This document shows, piece by piece, positions 46,707 through 54,894 of a DNA stretch of 64,000 bases. The DNA is from Parablautia sp. Marseille-Q6255 (GTDB lineage: Bacteria; Bacillota; Clostridia; Lachnospirales; Lachnospiraceae). The position numbers were made by a program, and so were the translations under genes. Below the pieces are notes generated by a model. It did no database searches and was not told the DNA's origin. It was given only the letters and a program-made list of their open reading frames with translations. The DNA lies in NCBI RefSeq assembly GCF_951230155.1, contig NZ_CATNVD010000002.1, positions 62,001-126,000 of the forward strand, in the 5' to 3' direction. Each line of letters starts with the position of its first letter. Within the stretch, counting starts at the first letter, position 1.

Positions 46707-46733
46707 AAAACGGGCGGCAGAAGATGCCGCCCG
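46707..46733 (-). terminator. Attenuating terminator between binding protein and ATPase
   Basis: CGGGCGGC (46711-46718) and GCCGCCCG (46726-46733) form a perfect 8-bp G+C stem with a 7-nt loop; the minus strand continues TTTTGTTT. It probably lets only part of the transcripts proceed from the binding-protein gene into the transporter genes. Confidence 0.8.
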
Positions 46734-46768
46734 CCCTGCTTTTTTATCTTACCTATACGATTTATTTT

Positions 46769-47926
46769 TTATTTTTCTACAGTAAACTCTGCCTCTGGAT
46801 TATCTCGATAATTCGCAAAATCATCATATTCCGGGAAGTCGAAGTAGGAAACAACGTCGATTTCACCACTTGCAATTTTGTCAGAAATCTCCTTCATCTG
46901 ATCCTGTACTTCCTTCGGAGTATACTTCTGATAATTTTCATTATCACACAGACCAGTACCACCTTCTGCTACACCATAAACTTTATTGCCCGGCTCAATA
47001 CCTGTAGCTTCACCGTTAATATTTTCAAAGATCATGGCTACACAAGGCTCAATATTTTTCAACATAGAAGTTATCATTGTCTCATAGCCCGGTGTGTCTC
47101 CTGCATTTGCAAAATAAGTATACTGATCATAGTCTGTACCGATAATGAATCTGCCTTCTTTAGTTCCGCCCTTTTCCTCAGCTGCCTGCATAGCACCCAA
47201 TGCCACAGAACCTCCGACATTGTATACGTAGTCACAGCCATTATCCATTACTACATTTACAGATTCATAGTCACCTTGCACTGTAAGTTCGCCCATATAG
47301 GTATACATCATATCAATATCCAGCCCCAGTTCTTTCACTGCATACTTATAACCGCAAAGCCAACCAGTACCAAAATCGTTGGTGATAGGACTGTCCATAT
47401 TGATAACCGCACCAATTTTACCAGTCTTACTCATCAATGCAGAATAAACAGCTACGAGAAAAGATCCTTCATGCTGACCAAAGGAAACACCATAAATATT
47501 ATCTGTTCCACTTAAATCAAGAGATGGGGCAGTATCAAACAGAATAAAAGTAATATCAGACCATTCTCCGCTCTTAGATTTTTCTACAATAATGTCTGAT
47601 ATGTACCACCCCATAGCCAGCACGTAATCGTAATGTTTGGTATCCAACGCATCAACCAGAGAGTTAACAGCCTGAGAACTGTCCTGACCATACTCAACCA
47701 GAGTAAGATCATAGCCATACTTTTCAGCAGCCGCCTGAGATGCACGCCATCCCATGTCACCCAAGCCGAAATCACCAATGTACGCGCTGTAATAGAGCAT
47801 ACTCTTAGGATCACCGCTTTCTGCTTTCGAGGCCTTTTCAGATCCTCCATCGTTTGCACTGACTACTAAGCTAAAACTCATAGCCAATGCCAGTACTAAA
47901 GCAAGTACTTTTTTCACTTTCTTCAT
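46769..47926 (-). CDS. BMP-family substrate-binding protein, no lipobox Cys
   Basis: A 385-aa exported BMP-family protein (nucleoside-binding type, NupN/BmpA-like). Signal peptide 1-24, then a periplasmic-binding fold with G-M-G/G-D-M-G-W and G-C-D-Y-V-Y-N-V-G-G regions. The expected lipobox cysteine is missing: the site reads L-V-V-S-A-N-D-G-G, with Asn where lipoproteins have Cys. S-A-N can serve as a signal peptidase I site, so the protein may be released or otherwise held. Second gene of the operon. GGAGG precedes the ATG. Ligand probably nucleoside-like, by family. Confidence 0.88.
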   Translation of the reverse strand: MKKVKKVLALVLALAMSFSLVVSANDGGSEKASKAESGDPKSMLYYSAYIGDFGLGDMGWRASQAAAEKYGYDLTLVEYGQDSSQAVNSLVDALDTKHYDYVLAMGWYISDIIVEKSKSGEWSDITFILFDTAPSLDLSGTDNIYGVSFGQHEGSFLVAVYSALMSKTGKIGAVINMDSPITNDFGTGWLCGYKYAVKELGLDIDMMYTYMGELTVQGDYESVNVVMDNGCDYVYNVGGSVALGAMQAAEEKGGTKEGRFIIGTDYDQYTYFANAGDTPGYETMITSMLKNIEPCVAMIFENINGEATGIEPGNKVYGVAEGGTGLCDNENYQKYTPKEVQDQMKEISDKIASGEIDVVSYFDFPEYDDFANYRDNPEAEFTVEK

Positions 47927-47996
47927 TTTCTTTTCCTCCTTTTCATTAGAAAATTTTTTTATAAATTCCGCCTGCTATACAGCAGGAAAAATTTCA

Positions 47997-48950
47997 TTAA
48001 ATTAGATAATCCGAACTAATGCGAACGACTTTAGGTAAATACACCTGTAAAAGTTTCTTAGCTTTTTCTCTTATTTCTTTAGTGATGTGTGGTATAGGCC
48101 CAAACTGTCCACAGTTAAAACCAGCAGTAATATTAGCCATCACTACCACTTCCTCTGGAGTATGACCGGAGAAGAGAGCATATGCAGCAGCTCCAGTAGA
48201 TGAATTGCCACAACCAGTCTGATCTACATAAGATACCGGCAAAATAGACTTGCAAAAATATGCGGCCTCTTTTGTCACTGCATATGCCCCGTTCTTCCCT
48301 GTACGATAAAATGTAAAGGGAACCGGCAGTTCCATCAGTTTCCGTATCATGGAAATATCATCATCTTTATCAATCCCAAAAAGTATTTCTGCCTCAGTAT
48401 TGTTCAGGCTCCAAGCTTCCACTAATGGCAATACTTCCATGATCCTTTTTAAATCTCGACCAGAATTAAAGCATTCTAATTCCCACATTATACGGAATCC
48501 ATATTTTTCCTTAAGAGCTTTTATCTTTGACCAAACTACCCGATCTGCTCCTTCTGCTTTATAAATACCAATCGTATCTGGACCAACAGCTTCATCAATA
48601 TCCTCAGGATGAGTTTTTAAATACCCCATAGCCTGATCTCCGTAAACGGAAAAACTTTTTTCTGCAATGTATTTTCCATTGTCATCATAAGCTAACTGAT
48701 AAGTGCTCACATTAGACGCATCTACTTTTACAGACTCTTTAGAAATATGATTTAAATCCATCCATTTCTCATAATCCTCTGTCCAGTCAGCACCGGTGCG
48801 GGTAACTAATTTTACATTATCTTCCCACAGCTTAATCCCGGACAGTGCATAAAAGGCCGGCCCTCCTGTATGACGCTCACTTCGCACTTCTGTACCTGGA
48901 TTGATCACATAATCTGACATAATATTTCCACAAGCTAAATATTCCGCCAT
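47997..48950 (-). CDS. PfkB-family kinase with GCGN motif (kinase 3)
   Basis: A 317-aa ribokinase-fold protein, first gene of the island operon. It begins A-E-Y-L-A-C-G-N-I-M-S-D like kinase 1, has the substrate loop T-G-G-P-A-F-Y, and the motif D-Q-T-G-C-G-N at 243-249, again with Asn instead of the catalytic Asp. The ATG at 48950 is preferred since it aligns with kinase 1; GGGAGG lies upstream. An in-frame ATG at 48974 would add 8 residues. Confidence 0.82.
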   Translation of the reverse strand: MAEYLACGNIMSDYVINPGTEVRSERHTGGPAFYALSGIKLWEDNVKLVTRTGADWTEDYEKWMDLNHISKESVKVDASNVSTYQLAYDDNGKYIAEKSFSVYGDQAMGYLKTHPEDIDEAVGPDTIGIYKAEGADRVVWSKIKALKEKYGFRIMWELECFNSGRDLKRIMEVLPLVEAWSLNNTEAEILFGIDKDDDISMIRKLMELPVPFTFYRTGKNGAYAVTKEAAYFCKSILPVSYVDQTGCGNSSTGAAAYALFSGHTPEEVVVMANITAGFNCGQFGPIPHITKEIREKAKKLLQVYLPKVVRISSDYLI

Positions 48951-49011
48951 ATTATCTTTTCTCACCTCCCACACTCTTTTATAGCATTTGCTTATTTATT
49001 TTAGTATTTGT

Positions 49012-49040
49012 ATTTTATATCATAATATCATTTATGTAAA
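49012..49040 (-). promoter_or_regulatory. Candidate promoter of the island operon
   Basis: Minus strand: -35 TTTACA (49035-49040), 17-bp spacer, -10 TAAAAT (49012-49017), about 60 nt before the kinase 3 ATG. Two TTCACATT repeats lie immediately upstream (49050-49066). Confidence 0.5.
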
Positions 49041-49179
49041 TTGACTCTTTTCACATTATTCACATTTATTTTTTGTATATTTTTACTAGTTTTATTTTAT
49101 TCTCCAGAAAATACGTCTCCTCTTTTCCTTTTTTTCACATTTGAAAATTTAAATGGATTTCATTCATTTTTGGTATATA

Positions 49180-49208
49180 TTGACATTTTTCTCACATATT
49201 GTTATAAT
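49180..49208 (+). promoter_or_regulatory. Distal promoter of the regulator gene
   Basis: -35 TTGACA (49180-49185), 17-bp spacer, -10 TATAAT (49203-49208): consensus. If used, it gives a 300-nt leader before the ATG at 49518, long enough to hold RNA structure. Confidence 0.65.
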
Positions 49209-49517
49209 TCAAGATATATTTTTAGAATAATTTTATGAAAGATATCATTGTACAATAAATAGCTCGGTTAATTAAGTATTTCCTCTTGTATTGACATCAT
49301 CTATATATTTTGTTAACCTTTTCCGAGTTAACGCTTTGATAATGAATAATGTCTATGCTCCATATTTTTTACTTTAATGTTTCTCATAATATGATCAGGA
49401 AATAAACGACATTATTCTTTTATCTGATAATTTTCTGATTTCTTCGCAGACGGTTTTAGTCAACAAATACTTTTTTATTTGTATAATCAACATCTATACT
49501 AAAAAGGAGAAACTACT

Positions 49518-50675
49518 ATGACACAAAGAGAACAGGAATTATATGATATCATCCGCGAAAATCCCTCCATTTCTCAGAACGAGATTGCTCAAAAAATGAA
49601 CATTTCCAGGAGTGCGGTTTCCGTATATCTAAATGAACTATATAAAAAGAAAATATTATTAGGACGGGGATATATTCTAAATGAAAAAAAATATCCAGTA
49701 GTTATCGGACCTGCCCATGTAGATATTCGAAGCATAAAAGACAGTACGAAACCTGCCCAGGGCGATGTTTACCTTGCCTCTAAAGTACAACTGAACTATG
49801 GGGGATCAGCCAAAAATGTAGTAAATTACCTTTTTCATTTTGCTCAGCAGACGCGAGCTATTTTAGTTGTTGGGGATGATGATTTTGGTTCCTCTTATAT
49901 TAATGACTGTACGAAACTGGGGATTCTGCCTTCAGATTTTATTGTAGTTCCCAACACCTCCACGCTGGTCTACAATGAGTTTATTGATGAAGATCGGAAC
50001 AACATCCTTTCTTATCTGAGCCAGTCCAAACAGATGGAACTCATTACACCTATAGATATACAGGCTCATTCTGACCTTTTAGATACAGCCAGCATCATTA
50101 TTGTCCATGATTCTATTCCTGTGTCTGTTGCAGAATATCTGCATGTTACCTATCCTAATCAGCCTATGTTTCTCATTGGCTCTGGCGAACAGTTTACAAT
50201 AAAATTACAAAACACCTTATCCTACTATTGCTCTACTATTCTTCCCATGAATATAGCAGCAATGATGGCCTGGAAAAAGCCAATGCCGGATGTGTCCTTG
50301 GATAGTTTGCCTGACATTTGTAGACAGTTAGTTCACATGGGACTTTCAGATTTTTATATTATGGCAAATCCCTATACCATGGTATATTGTGATGGAAAAA
50401 GCCTTACCCTACATACTTCTCATAATCCATCCTACACTAACCCTCACAATTTCATGCATTACTATTCTGATTGTAGAGATATTCTGGTTGCCACTATTTG
50501 TTATTACCTATTAAACGGTCTGGATAAAATTGAAGTATTAGATTATCTGGCCGCTGCTCGAAACCTGGCTAATTCCAAAGATTTTTATTTCGAGCAAAAT
50601 ATATCTATTGACAAATTAAAAGACTCGACAAAAGAGCTGCATCCAAAAATTATCAGTAAACCACTTACACTATAA
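49518..50675 (+). CDS. Winged-helix regulator with PfkB-like domain
   Basis: A 385-aa protein. Residues 1-60 form a winged helix (S-Q-N-E-I-A-Q-K-M-N-I-S-R-S-A-V-S). The rest resembles a ribokinase-fold domain beginning V-V-I-G-P-A-H-V-D-I and Y-G-G-S-A-K-N-V. The kinase motif G-A-G-D is not kept (the matching stretch reads S-D-C-R-D), so the domain probably senses a sugar or sugar phosphate. It faces the operon across the shared regulatory region, so it is the likely regulator. AAAAAGGAG precedes the ATG. Confidence 0.82.
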   Translation: MTQREQELYDIIRENPSISQNEIAQKMNISRSAVSVYLNELYKKKILLGRGYILNEKKYPVVIGPAHVDIRSIKDSTKPAQGDVYLASKVQLNYGGSAKNVVNYLFHFAQQTRAILVVGDDDFGSSYINDCTKLGILPSDFIVVPNTSTLVYNEFIDEDRNNILSYLSQSKQMELITPIDIQAHSDLLDTASIIIVHDSIPVSVAEYLHVTYPNQPMFLIGSGEQFTIKLQNTLSYYCSTILPMNIAAMMAWKKPMPDVSLDSLPDICRQLVHMGLSDFYIMANPYTMVYCDGKSLTLHTSHNPSYTNPHNFMHYYSDCRDILVATICYYLLNGLDKIEVLDYLAAARNLANSKDFYFEQNISIDKLKDSTKELHPKIISKPLTL

Positions 50676-50736
50676 AGTATATTTGTACCTTTAAATTCTA
50701 TACTTTTGCTAAACTGGTAGAAAGGAAGTTTTAAAT

Positions 50737-51498
50737 ATGTCTAATTTAAAAAACCCCATTTTGTTTGCCAGCGATTTTGATGGAACTTTCTACTTTGAAA
50801 GATCGACTCATCCTTTTTTTAACCGAGATTTAAGCGCTATCCGACAGTTTCAAAAGAAAGGTCACTTATTTGGTGTTTGTACTGGCCGTTCATTAGATGG
50901 AGTACAAGTCACTTCTAGCAAACTACCAGACTTTGACTTTTGGATTTTATCCAGCGGGGCACTTATTTTAGATAAAAACAGAAAGAAACTTTACGAAAAA
51001 AATCTGACATTTGATACAGTAGTAAAAATATGGAAACAGTTTCGTGAAGAAGCAGCCTTTTTATTCATGGCAGATAAGCAAGCCTATGTTCTTTCAAAAG
51101 AAGTCTTTCCAGTCATCGGGATCCAAGATATAACAGAACTTTCAAAAATCCCTCTGTGTAGTATGTCACTTACTGCCTCCAACGAATTGGAGGCAGAAAA
51201 GATTACAGCCATTATCAATACAATATATAGCTCCACCGTAACAGCTTTCCAAAATGTAAACCATATTGATATTTCCCCAAAAGGATGTAGTAAAGGAAAT
51301 GCCATCTCTTTTTTAAAAAACCACTTTGGATTAATGACATGTTGCGGTATTGGTGATTCCTATAATGATATCCCCTTGTTAGAAAGTGTGGAACATGCTT
51401 TCACCTTTTATCACTCTCCTGCGAAAGTTAAAGAAAAAGCTGAAACCTTAGTAACCAACTTATCCGAAGCTTTATTTTGTGCGCTCTCCTTCACTTAA
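50737..51498 (+). CDS. HAD-family (Cof-type) phosphatase
   Basis: A 253-aa HAD hydrolase of the Cof/IIB type, which dephosphorylates sugar phosphates or related metabolites. Motif I D-F-D-G-T is at residues 13-17 and motif IV is G-D-S-Y-N-D-I-P-L. It follows the regulator gene by 60 nt with AAAGGAAG before the ATG, so the two are probably one transcript. May remove a toxic or dead-end phosphosugar of the island pathway (inference). Confidence 0.88.
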   Translation: MSNLKNPILFASDFDGTFYFERSTHPFFNRDLSAIRQFQKKGHLFGVCTGRSLDGVQVTSSKLPDFDFWILSSGALILDKNRKKLYEKNLTFDTVVKIWKQFREEAAFLFMADKQAYVLSKEVFPVIGIQDITELSKIPLCSMSLTASNELEAEKITAIINTIYSSTVTAFQNVNHIDISPKGCSKGNAISFLKNHFGLMTCCGIGDSYNDIPLLESVEHAFTFYHSPAKVKEKAETLVTNLSEALFCALSFT

Positions 51499-51666
51499 GA
51501 TTACCTGTCATTTAGTTTTTTATATTGTTGCTTTTGTAAGAAAAGTAGTCGCTAAAAGATCAGAAAATTCATTGCTTTTTATACAAAAAAATACTATACT
51601 TTTAGAAAGGTGTCGTACAAATGCTATTTTAAAACACCTATTATATTTAGAAAGAGAGTGAACTGA

Positions 51667-52380
51667 ATGCGTAACCTTTTTAACATGGACAATCCGATTT
51701 TCCGGGGGCTGTCGCGCCTGGCTGATCTGATGATCCTGAATCTTGTCTTTATTGCGTGCTGCATCCCCATCATTACGATCGGACCTGCTGTGACCGCCCT
51801 TTACTATGTGACACTGAAAATGTCGGTCAATGAAGACAGCTACATTGTCCGCAGCTTCTGGCATTCTTTTAAACAGAATTTCAAGCAGGCTGCGCTTATC
51901 TGGCTGGTCGTCCTCGCTGCAGGCTGTCTGATCGGTCTGGATATCAATATCCTGCTCCAGTCAGATTCCACCTTCTCACAGATCATGCTGATCATTATAT
52001 CTGCCACAGCGCTGGTACTTTTTATGATCGTGCTTTATACCTTCCCGGTTCTCTCAAGATTTGAGAACAAAATCAAAACGACCGTAAAAAATGCTTTTAT
52101 TATGTCGGTCGTTGATTTTCCGAGAACCATTGTCATGATGGTGATCACGATCGGAGCCGTTGTCCTGACCTTCTGGAATGGCTATACTTTAATGTATGGG
52201 ATCATGATCTGGATCTTGTGCGGATTTGCAGCAGTCGCTTATGCTAATTCGTTCTTTTTCAGTAAAATCTTTAAAAAATACATGCCCAAAGACGAGGAGG
52301 ACGATCCAGACAGGTGGAGCGTAGATGATACCCTGCCGGAAAAATCCTCATCTGAACCCGATAGTTCTGAGGAATCATGA
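51667..52380 (+). CDS. YesL-like membrane protein (DUF624)
   Basis: A 237-aa protein with about five or six hydrophobic helices and the conserved start N-P-I-F-R-G-L-S-R-L-A-D-L; P-V-L-S-R-F in the middle is also typical of YesL. An acidic, Ser-rich tail follows. YesL proteins are often near YesM/YesN two-component systems and carbohydrate ABC transporters, as here. Function unknown. AGAGAGTGA precedes the ATG. Confidence 0.85.
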   Translation: MRNLFNMDNPIFRGLSRLADLMILNLVFIACCIPIITIGPAVTALYYVTLKMSVNEDSYIVRSFWHSFKQNFKQAALIWLVVLAAGCLIGLDINILLQSDSTFSQIMLIIISATALVLFMIVLYTFPVLSRFENKIKTTVKNAFIMSVVDFPRTIVMMVITIGAVVLTFWNGYTLMYGIMIWILCGFAAVAYANSFFFSKIFKKYMPKDEEDDPDRWSVDDTLPEKSSSEPDSSEES

Positions 52381-52432
52381 GCTGATTCCCCTGCCAAGCA
52401 ATGATTCCCTATGATCTATACCGGAGGTTTAT

Positions 52433-53119
52433 ATGGATTACCAGAAGACAATCAAAGACACCATTAGAAAAGCCAACATCAAATTTATTGTTTTGTATCT
52501 TTTATTCGCGCTGATCTCGGCTGCCGGAGCTTATTCTTTTTATACTTCCAAAGATTCTATCCAGCTTTTGGATATGATCCCGGTACCTCCGATCGCAGGC
52601 TGTGTCGTATTCCTGATCCTCTTTTTCCTGACAGGAAGTATGGCGATCCGCACGATCCGCGCATTCATACAAAATAAAGAGTTTTCTGATCTAAAAAAAA
52701 CGATCAGCGAATTCGGGAAACCGGACGAAGTATTTTCCTACATTGGAAATCTCGAAAAATCACCACTGTGTTCCAACGGAGATCTTCGCTTTGATAAAAA
52801 ATATATTGCCTATTGCCTCGGAAATACTGTGCTTATTCAGCCAATGCGAAGTCTCGTCTGGGGATATCTGCAGGCTCCTGCCGGCTCCTCTTCCAAAAAG
52901 CCGCCGGAAGAACGGCTCAAGGAGTCAAAAAGTGTCGTGCTGCGTTTTCAGAATTCTGCAACTATCATTGTCAGTGCAAAAAGTAATGAAAATGCCCAGC
53001 AGCTCCTGACACAGGTGAATGACTGCTGCCCGCTGATGACAAACGGTTATTCTGCAAAGCTTGAGCATGTCTACAAAAAAGACCCAAACCGGCTGCGCAA
53101 GACACCGCCTAAAAAATAA
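52433..53119 (+). CDS. Membrane-anchored protein of unknown function
   Basis: A 228-aa protein with two hydrophobic helices (about 18-38 and 50-70) and a soluble C-terminal part, ending in a basic tail K-T-P-P-K-K. It follows the YesL-like gene by 52 nt on the same strand, with GGAGG before the ATG, and ends at a terminator. I do not recognise the family. The C-terminal domain may be PH-like in character, but that is only an impression. Confidence 0.75.
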   Translation: MDYQKTIKDTIRKANIKFIVLYLLFALISAAGAYSFYTSKDSIQLLDMIPVPPIAGCVVFLILFFLTGSMAIRTIRAFIQNKEFSDLKKTISEFGKPDEVFSYIGNLEKSPLCSNGDLRFDKKYIAYCLGNTVLIQPMRSLVWGYLQAPAGSSSKKPPEERLKESKSVVLRFQNSATIIVSAKSNENAQQLLTQVNDCCPLMTNGYSAKLEHVYKKDPNRLRKTPPKK

Positions 53120-53158
53120 AGAGAGTCTTTCGCACATACAAAATATCTCTTAAAAAAA

Positions 53159-53223
53159 GCGCTGCAAGATGCTTATTCCGATATATTTTCCAACCGGATA
53201 TAGTCTGCAGCGCCCTTTTTCTT
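53159..53223 (+). terminator. Terminator after the YesL-like operon
   Basis: GCGCTGCA (53159-53166) pairs with TGCAGCGC (53206-53213), followed by CCTTTTTCTTTT; on the other strand the stem is followed by TTTTTTT, so it works both ways. About 140 nt without a gene follow. Confidence 0.78.
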
Positions 53224-53365
53224 TTGTAGCTTTAGGATCTTTTTCATCTATGGTCTGTGCGGACACGGCTCATACATATCCACACCCTCAAGCAGTTTCT
53301 CCTGTACATATCCACATTCTTCACAGTATTTTGCAGTATAGATCAGCACCATAACACAACCACGT

Positions 53366-54103
53366 TTACTTTACTGAGGATGCCGCCTCCTGGACACAAT
53401 GGAGATATTGGCTGGGAGACTGTCCCGTATTTTTCTTAAATATCTGGCTGAAATACTGTGGATTTTGTCCACATCCTACCCGTTCTGCTATCTCCAGCAC
53501 ACTGTAGATTCCTGTTTCCATGTAGTGCTTTGCTTTCTGAATACGCAAGTTAGTCAGATATTTAGAAAATTTCATACCAGTTTCTTTGGCAAATCTTTTA
53601 CTTAGATAATCCACATTCATAAATAAATAATTTTCTGCAATCCACTTCAGGGAAAGTTCTGACTTTTCGAGATTCTCTTCTACACAGGCAATCACTTTCT
53701 GACTCAGACTCATATGCGTAAAAGAAATATGATATTCTTCAAAAAACTCCGTAAGCTTTGTCTGCATAGAATCGAGAATGGCCTTTTCATCGGTCAGCTG
53801 ATTCATATACAGAAGATACTCCATCGCATCTGACATATTGGGAGACGCCTGCTTGGAAACGGTATAAATAATCAGTGCAAATACCTGCTGCCGCAGCAGG
53901 TTGATATCTGAAATATCCTGTAAAAGAGAAAACAGATTTTTTAATGAATCATTCGCATGATCCATGTCCTGCGAAAAAGCAATATCTACGAGGCGATACA
54001 TTTCTGCTACAACATTATAGTAGTTGTAAATAGGAAAAACAGACTCTCCACTGACCTGATAGATTACTTCATAATTGCGGATATGCTTTACAAAATGAAG
54101 CAT
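53366..54103 (-). CDS. AraC-type C-terminal part of a split YesN-like response regulator
   Basis: A 245-aa reading frame holding a helical linker and, in its last ~100 residues, an AraC-type double helix-turn-helix (L-S-L-K-W-I-A-E-N-Y and V-G-C-G-Q-N-P-Q-Y-F-S-Q-I-F-K). There is no receiver domain. Its ATG overlaps the stop of the receiver-domain frame (TAATG), and it reads in the -1 frame relative to it. Together the two frames would encode a 509-aa protein of normal YesN length. So this is either the second half of one gene broken by a frameshift, or the product of programmed frameshifting or coupled re-initiation. Confidence 0.8.
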   Translation of the reverse strand: MLHFVKHIRNYEVIYQVSGESVFPIYNYYNVVAEMYRLVDIAFSQDMDHANDSLKNLFSLLQDISDINLLRQQVFALIIYTVSKQASPNMSDAMEYLLYMNQLTDEKAILDSMQTKLTEFFEEYHISFTHMSLSQKVIACVEENLEKSELSLKWIAENYLFMNVDYLSKRFAKETGMKFSKYLTNLRIQKAKHYMETGIYSVLEIAERVGCGQNPQYFSQIFKKNTGQSPSQYLHCVQEAASSVK

Positions 54104-54894
54104 TAACGTATGCAGGTTTTCAAATTTTCCTCTTTAAACTCTGGTACAACTGAAAACTTTTTCTTCAAAAGAGCGGCAAAAAATTTTTTTATACTGTCTT
54201 CTTCCGTATGGCCATTTGCATGAAAGAAAAAGCTGACAGTACCCTTCACATAAAAAATGTACAAAACCACTTCCGGAAAATACTGCTTTCCAAACCTTTG
54301 CAGTTCTGAACAGATTGTTTTATAATTTTCTTTTTCCACATAATAAATATAATACTGATGATAGGGGACCTGATTAATTTCAAACTGAGAGCTGTACGGA
54401 TGAACCATCTCCTCCATATCAGAATCCTGTGTCTGCAAATAAAAGGCCAGGATATTTTTCATTACCATCTGAGAAATATTCCCATTACTTTCTATTAAGG
54501 CTCTTTTTTTAGAGACTGTGTTTAAATAGTCTTCCTTCGCATGACGGAGACTTTCTATGATCTGCTCCTCATTACATGGTTTCAACAGATAATGTTTTAC
54601 CCCATATTTCATAGCACAGCGTGCAAACTCAAATTCTCCATACCCGGATAAAATAACGAACTGCGTATCGGGATTGATCTCATGGATCCGCTGTATGAGA
54701 TCCAGTCCTCCCAATCCCGGCATTTTTATGTCTGTAAGCACAATTTCCGGATATTCATCCAAAATGATATTGTATGCCTCAATCCCATTTTCCGCAGTTC
54801 CGATCAATGTAATACCAAGTGACTCCCAGTCTACCAGAGACGCTATCGTTTCTCTTATAATTCGTTCATCATCAACAATCAATAATTTCATCAT
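54103..54894 (-). CDS. Receiver-domain N-terminal part of a split YesN-like response regulator
   Basis: A 263-aa frame: CheY-like receiver (1-120) with acidic pair D-D-E, phosphoacceptor Asp in L-T-D-I-K-M-P-G and switch Lys in L-L-K-P, then a helical linker region. It stops just before the AraC part. At 54121-54127 (minus-strand reading) codons 257-258 form A-AAT-TTG, a X-XXY-YYZ slippery heptamer that would shift -1 straight into the downstream frame. Start overlaps the sensor kinase stop by 23 nt. Alone it has no DNA-binding domain. Confidence 0.85.
   Translation of the reverse strand: MMKLLIVDDERIIRETIASLVDWESLGITLIGTAENGIEAYNIILDEYPEIVLTDIKMPGLGGLDLIQRIHEINPDTQFVILSGYGEFEFARCAMKYGVKHYLLKPCNEEQIIESLRHAKEDYLNTVSKKRALIESNGNISQMVMKNILAFYLQTQDSDMEEMVHPYSSQFEINQVPYHQYYIYYVEKENYKTICSELQRFGKQYFPEVVLYIFYVKGTVSFFFHANGHTEEDSIKKFFAALLKKKFSVVPEFKEENLKTCIR

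Larger units (their letters stand above)
48951..49517 (+). promoter_or_regulatory. Divergent regulatory region of the catabolic island
   Basis: About 570 nt without a gene, very A+T-rich. It holds the operon promoter (minus strand, 49012-49040), a consensus plus-strand promoter (49180-49208), and a second perfect -10 TATAAT at 49482-49487 close to the regulator gene. TTCACATT occurs at 49050-49057, 49059-49066 and 49134-49141. GTTAAC-N9-GTTAAC lies near 49312-49332. The repeats are candidate operators for the winged-helix regulator. Confidence 0.6.

Noticed and set aside
46682-47515. Plus-strand frame over the BMP protein gene
   Set aside because: Antisense shadow; the BMP protein is well supported.
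51499-51666. Possible small gene between the HAD phosphatase and the YesL-like gene
   Set aside because: Short frames only, no ribosome site; A+T-rich spacer.
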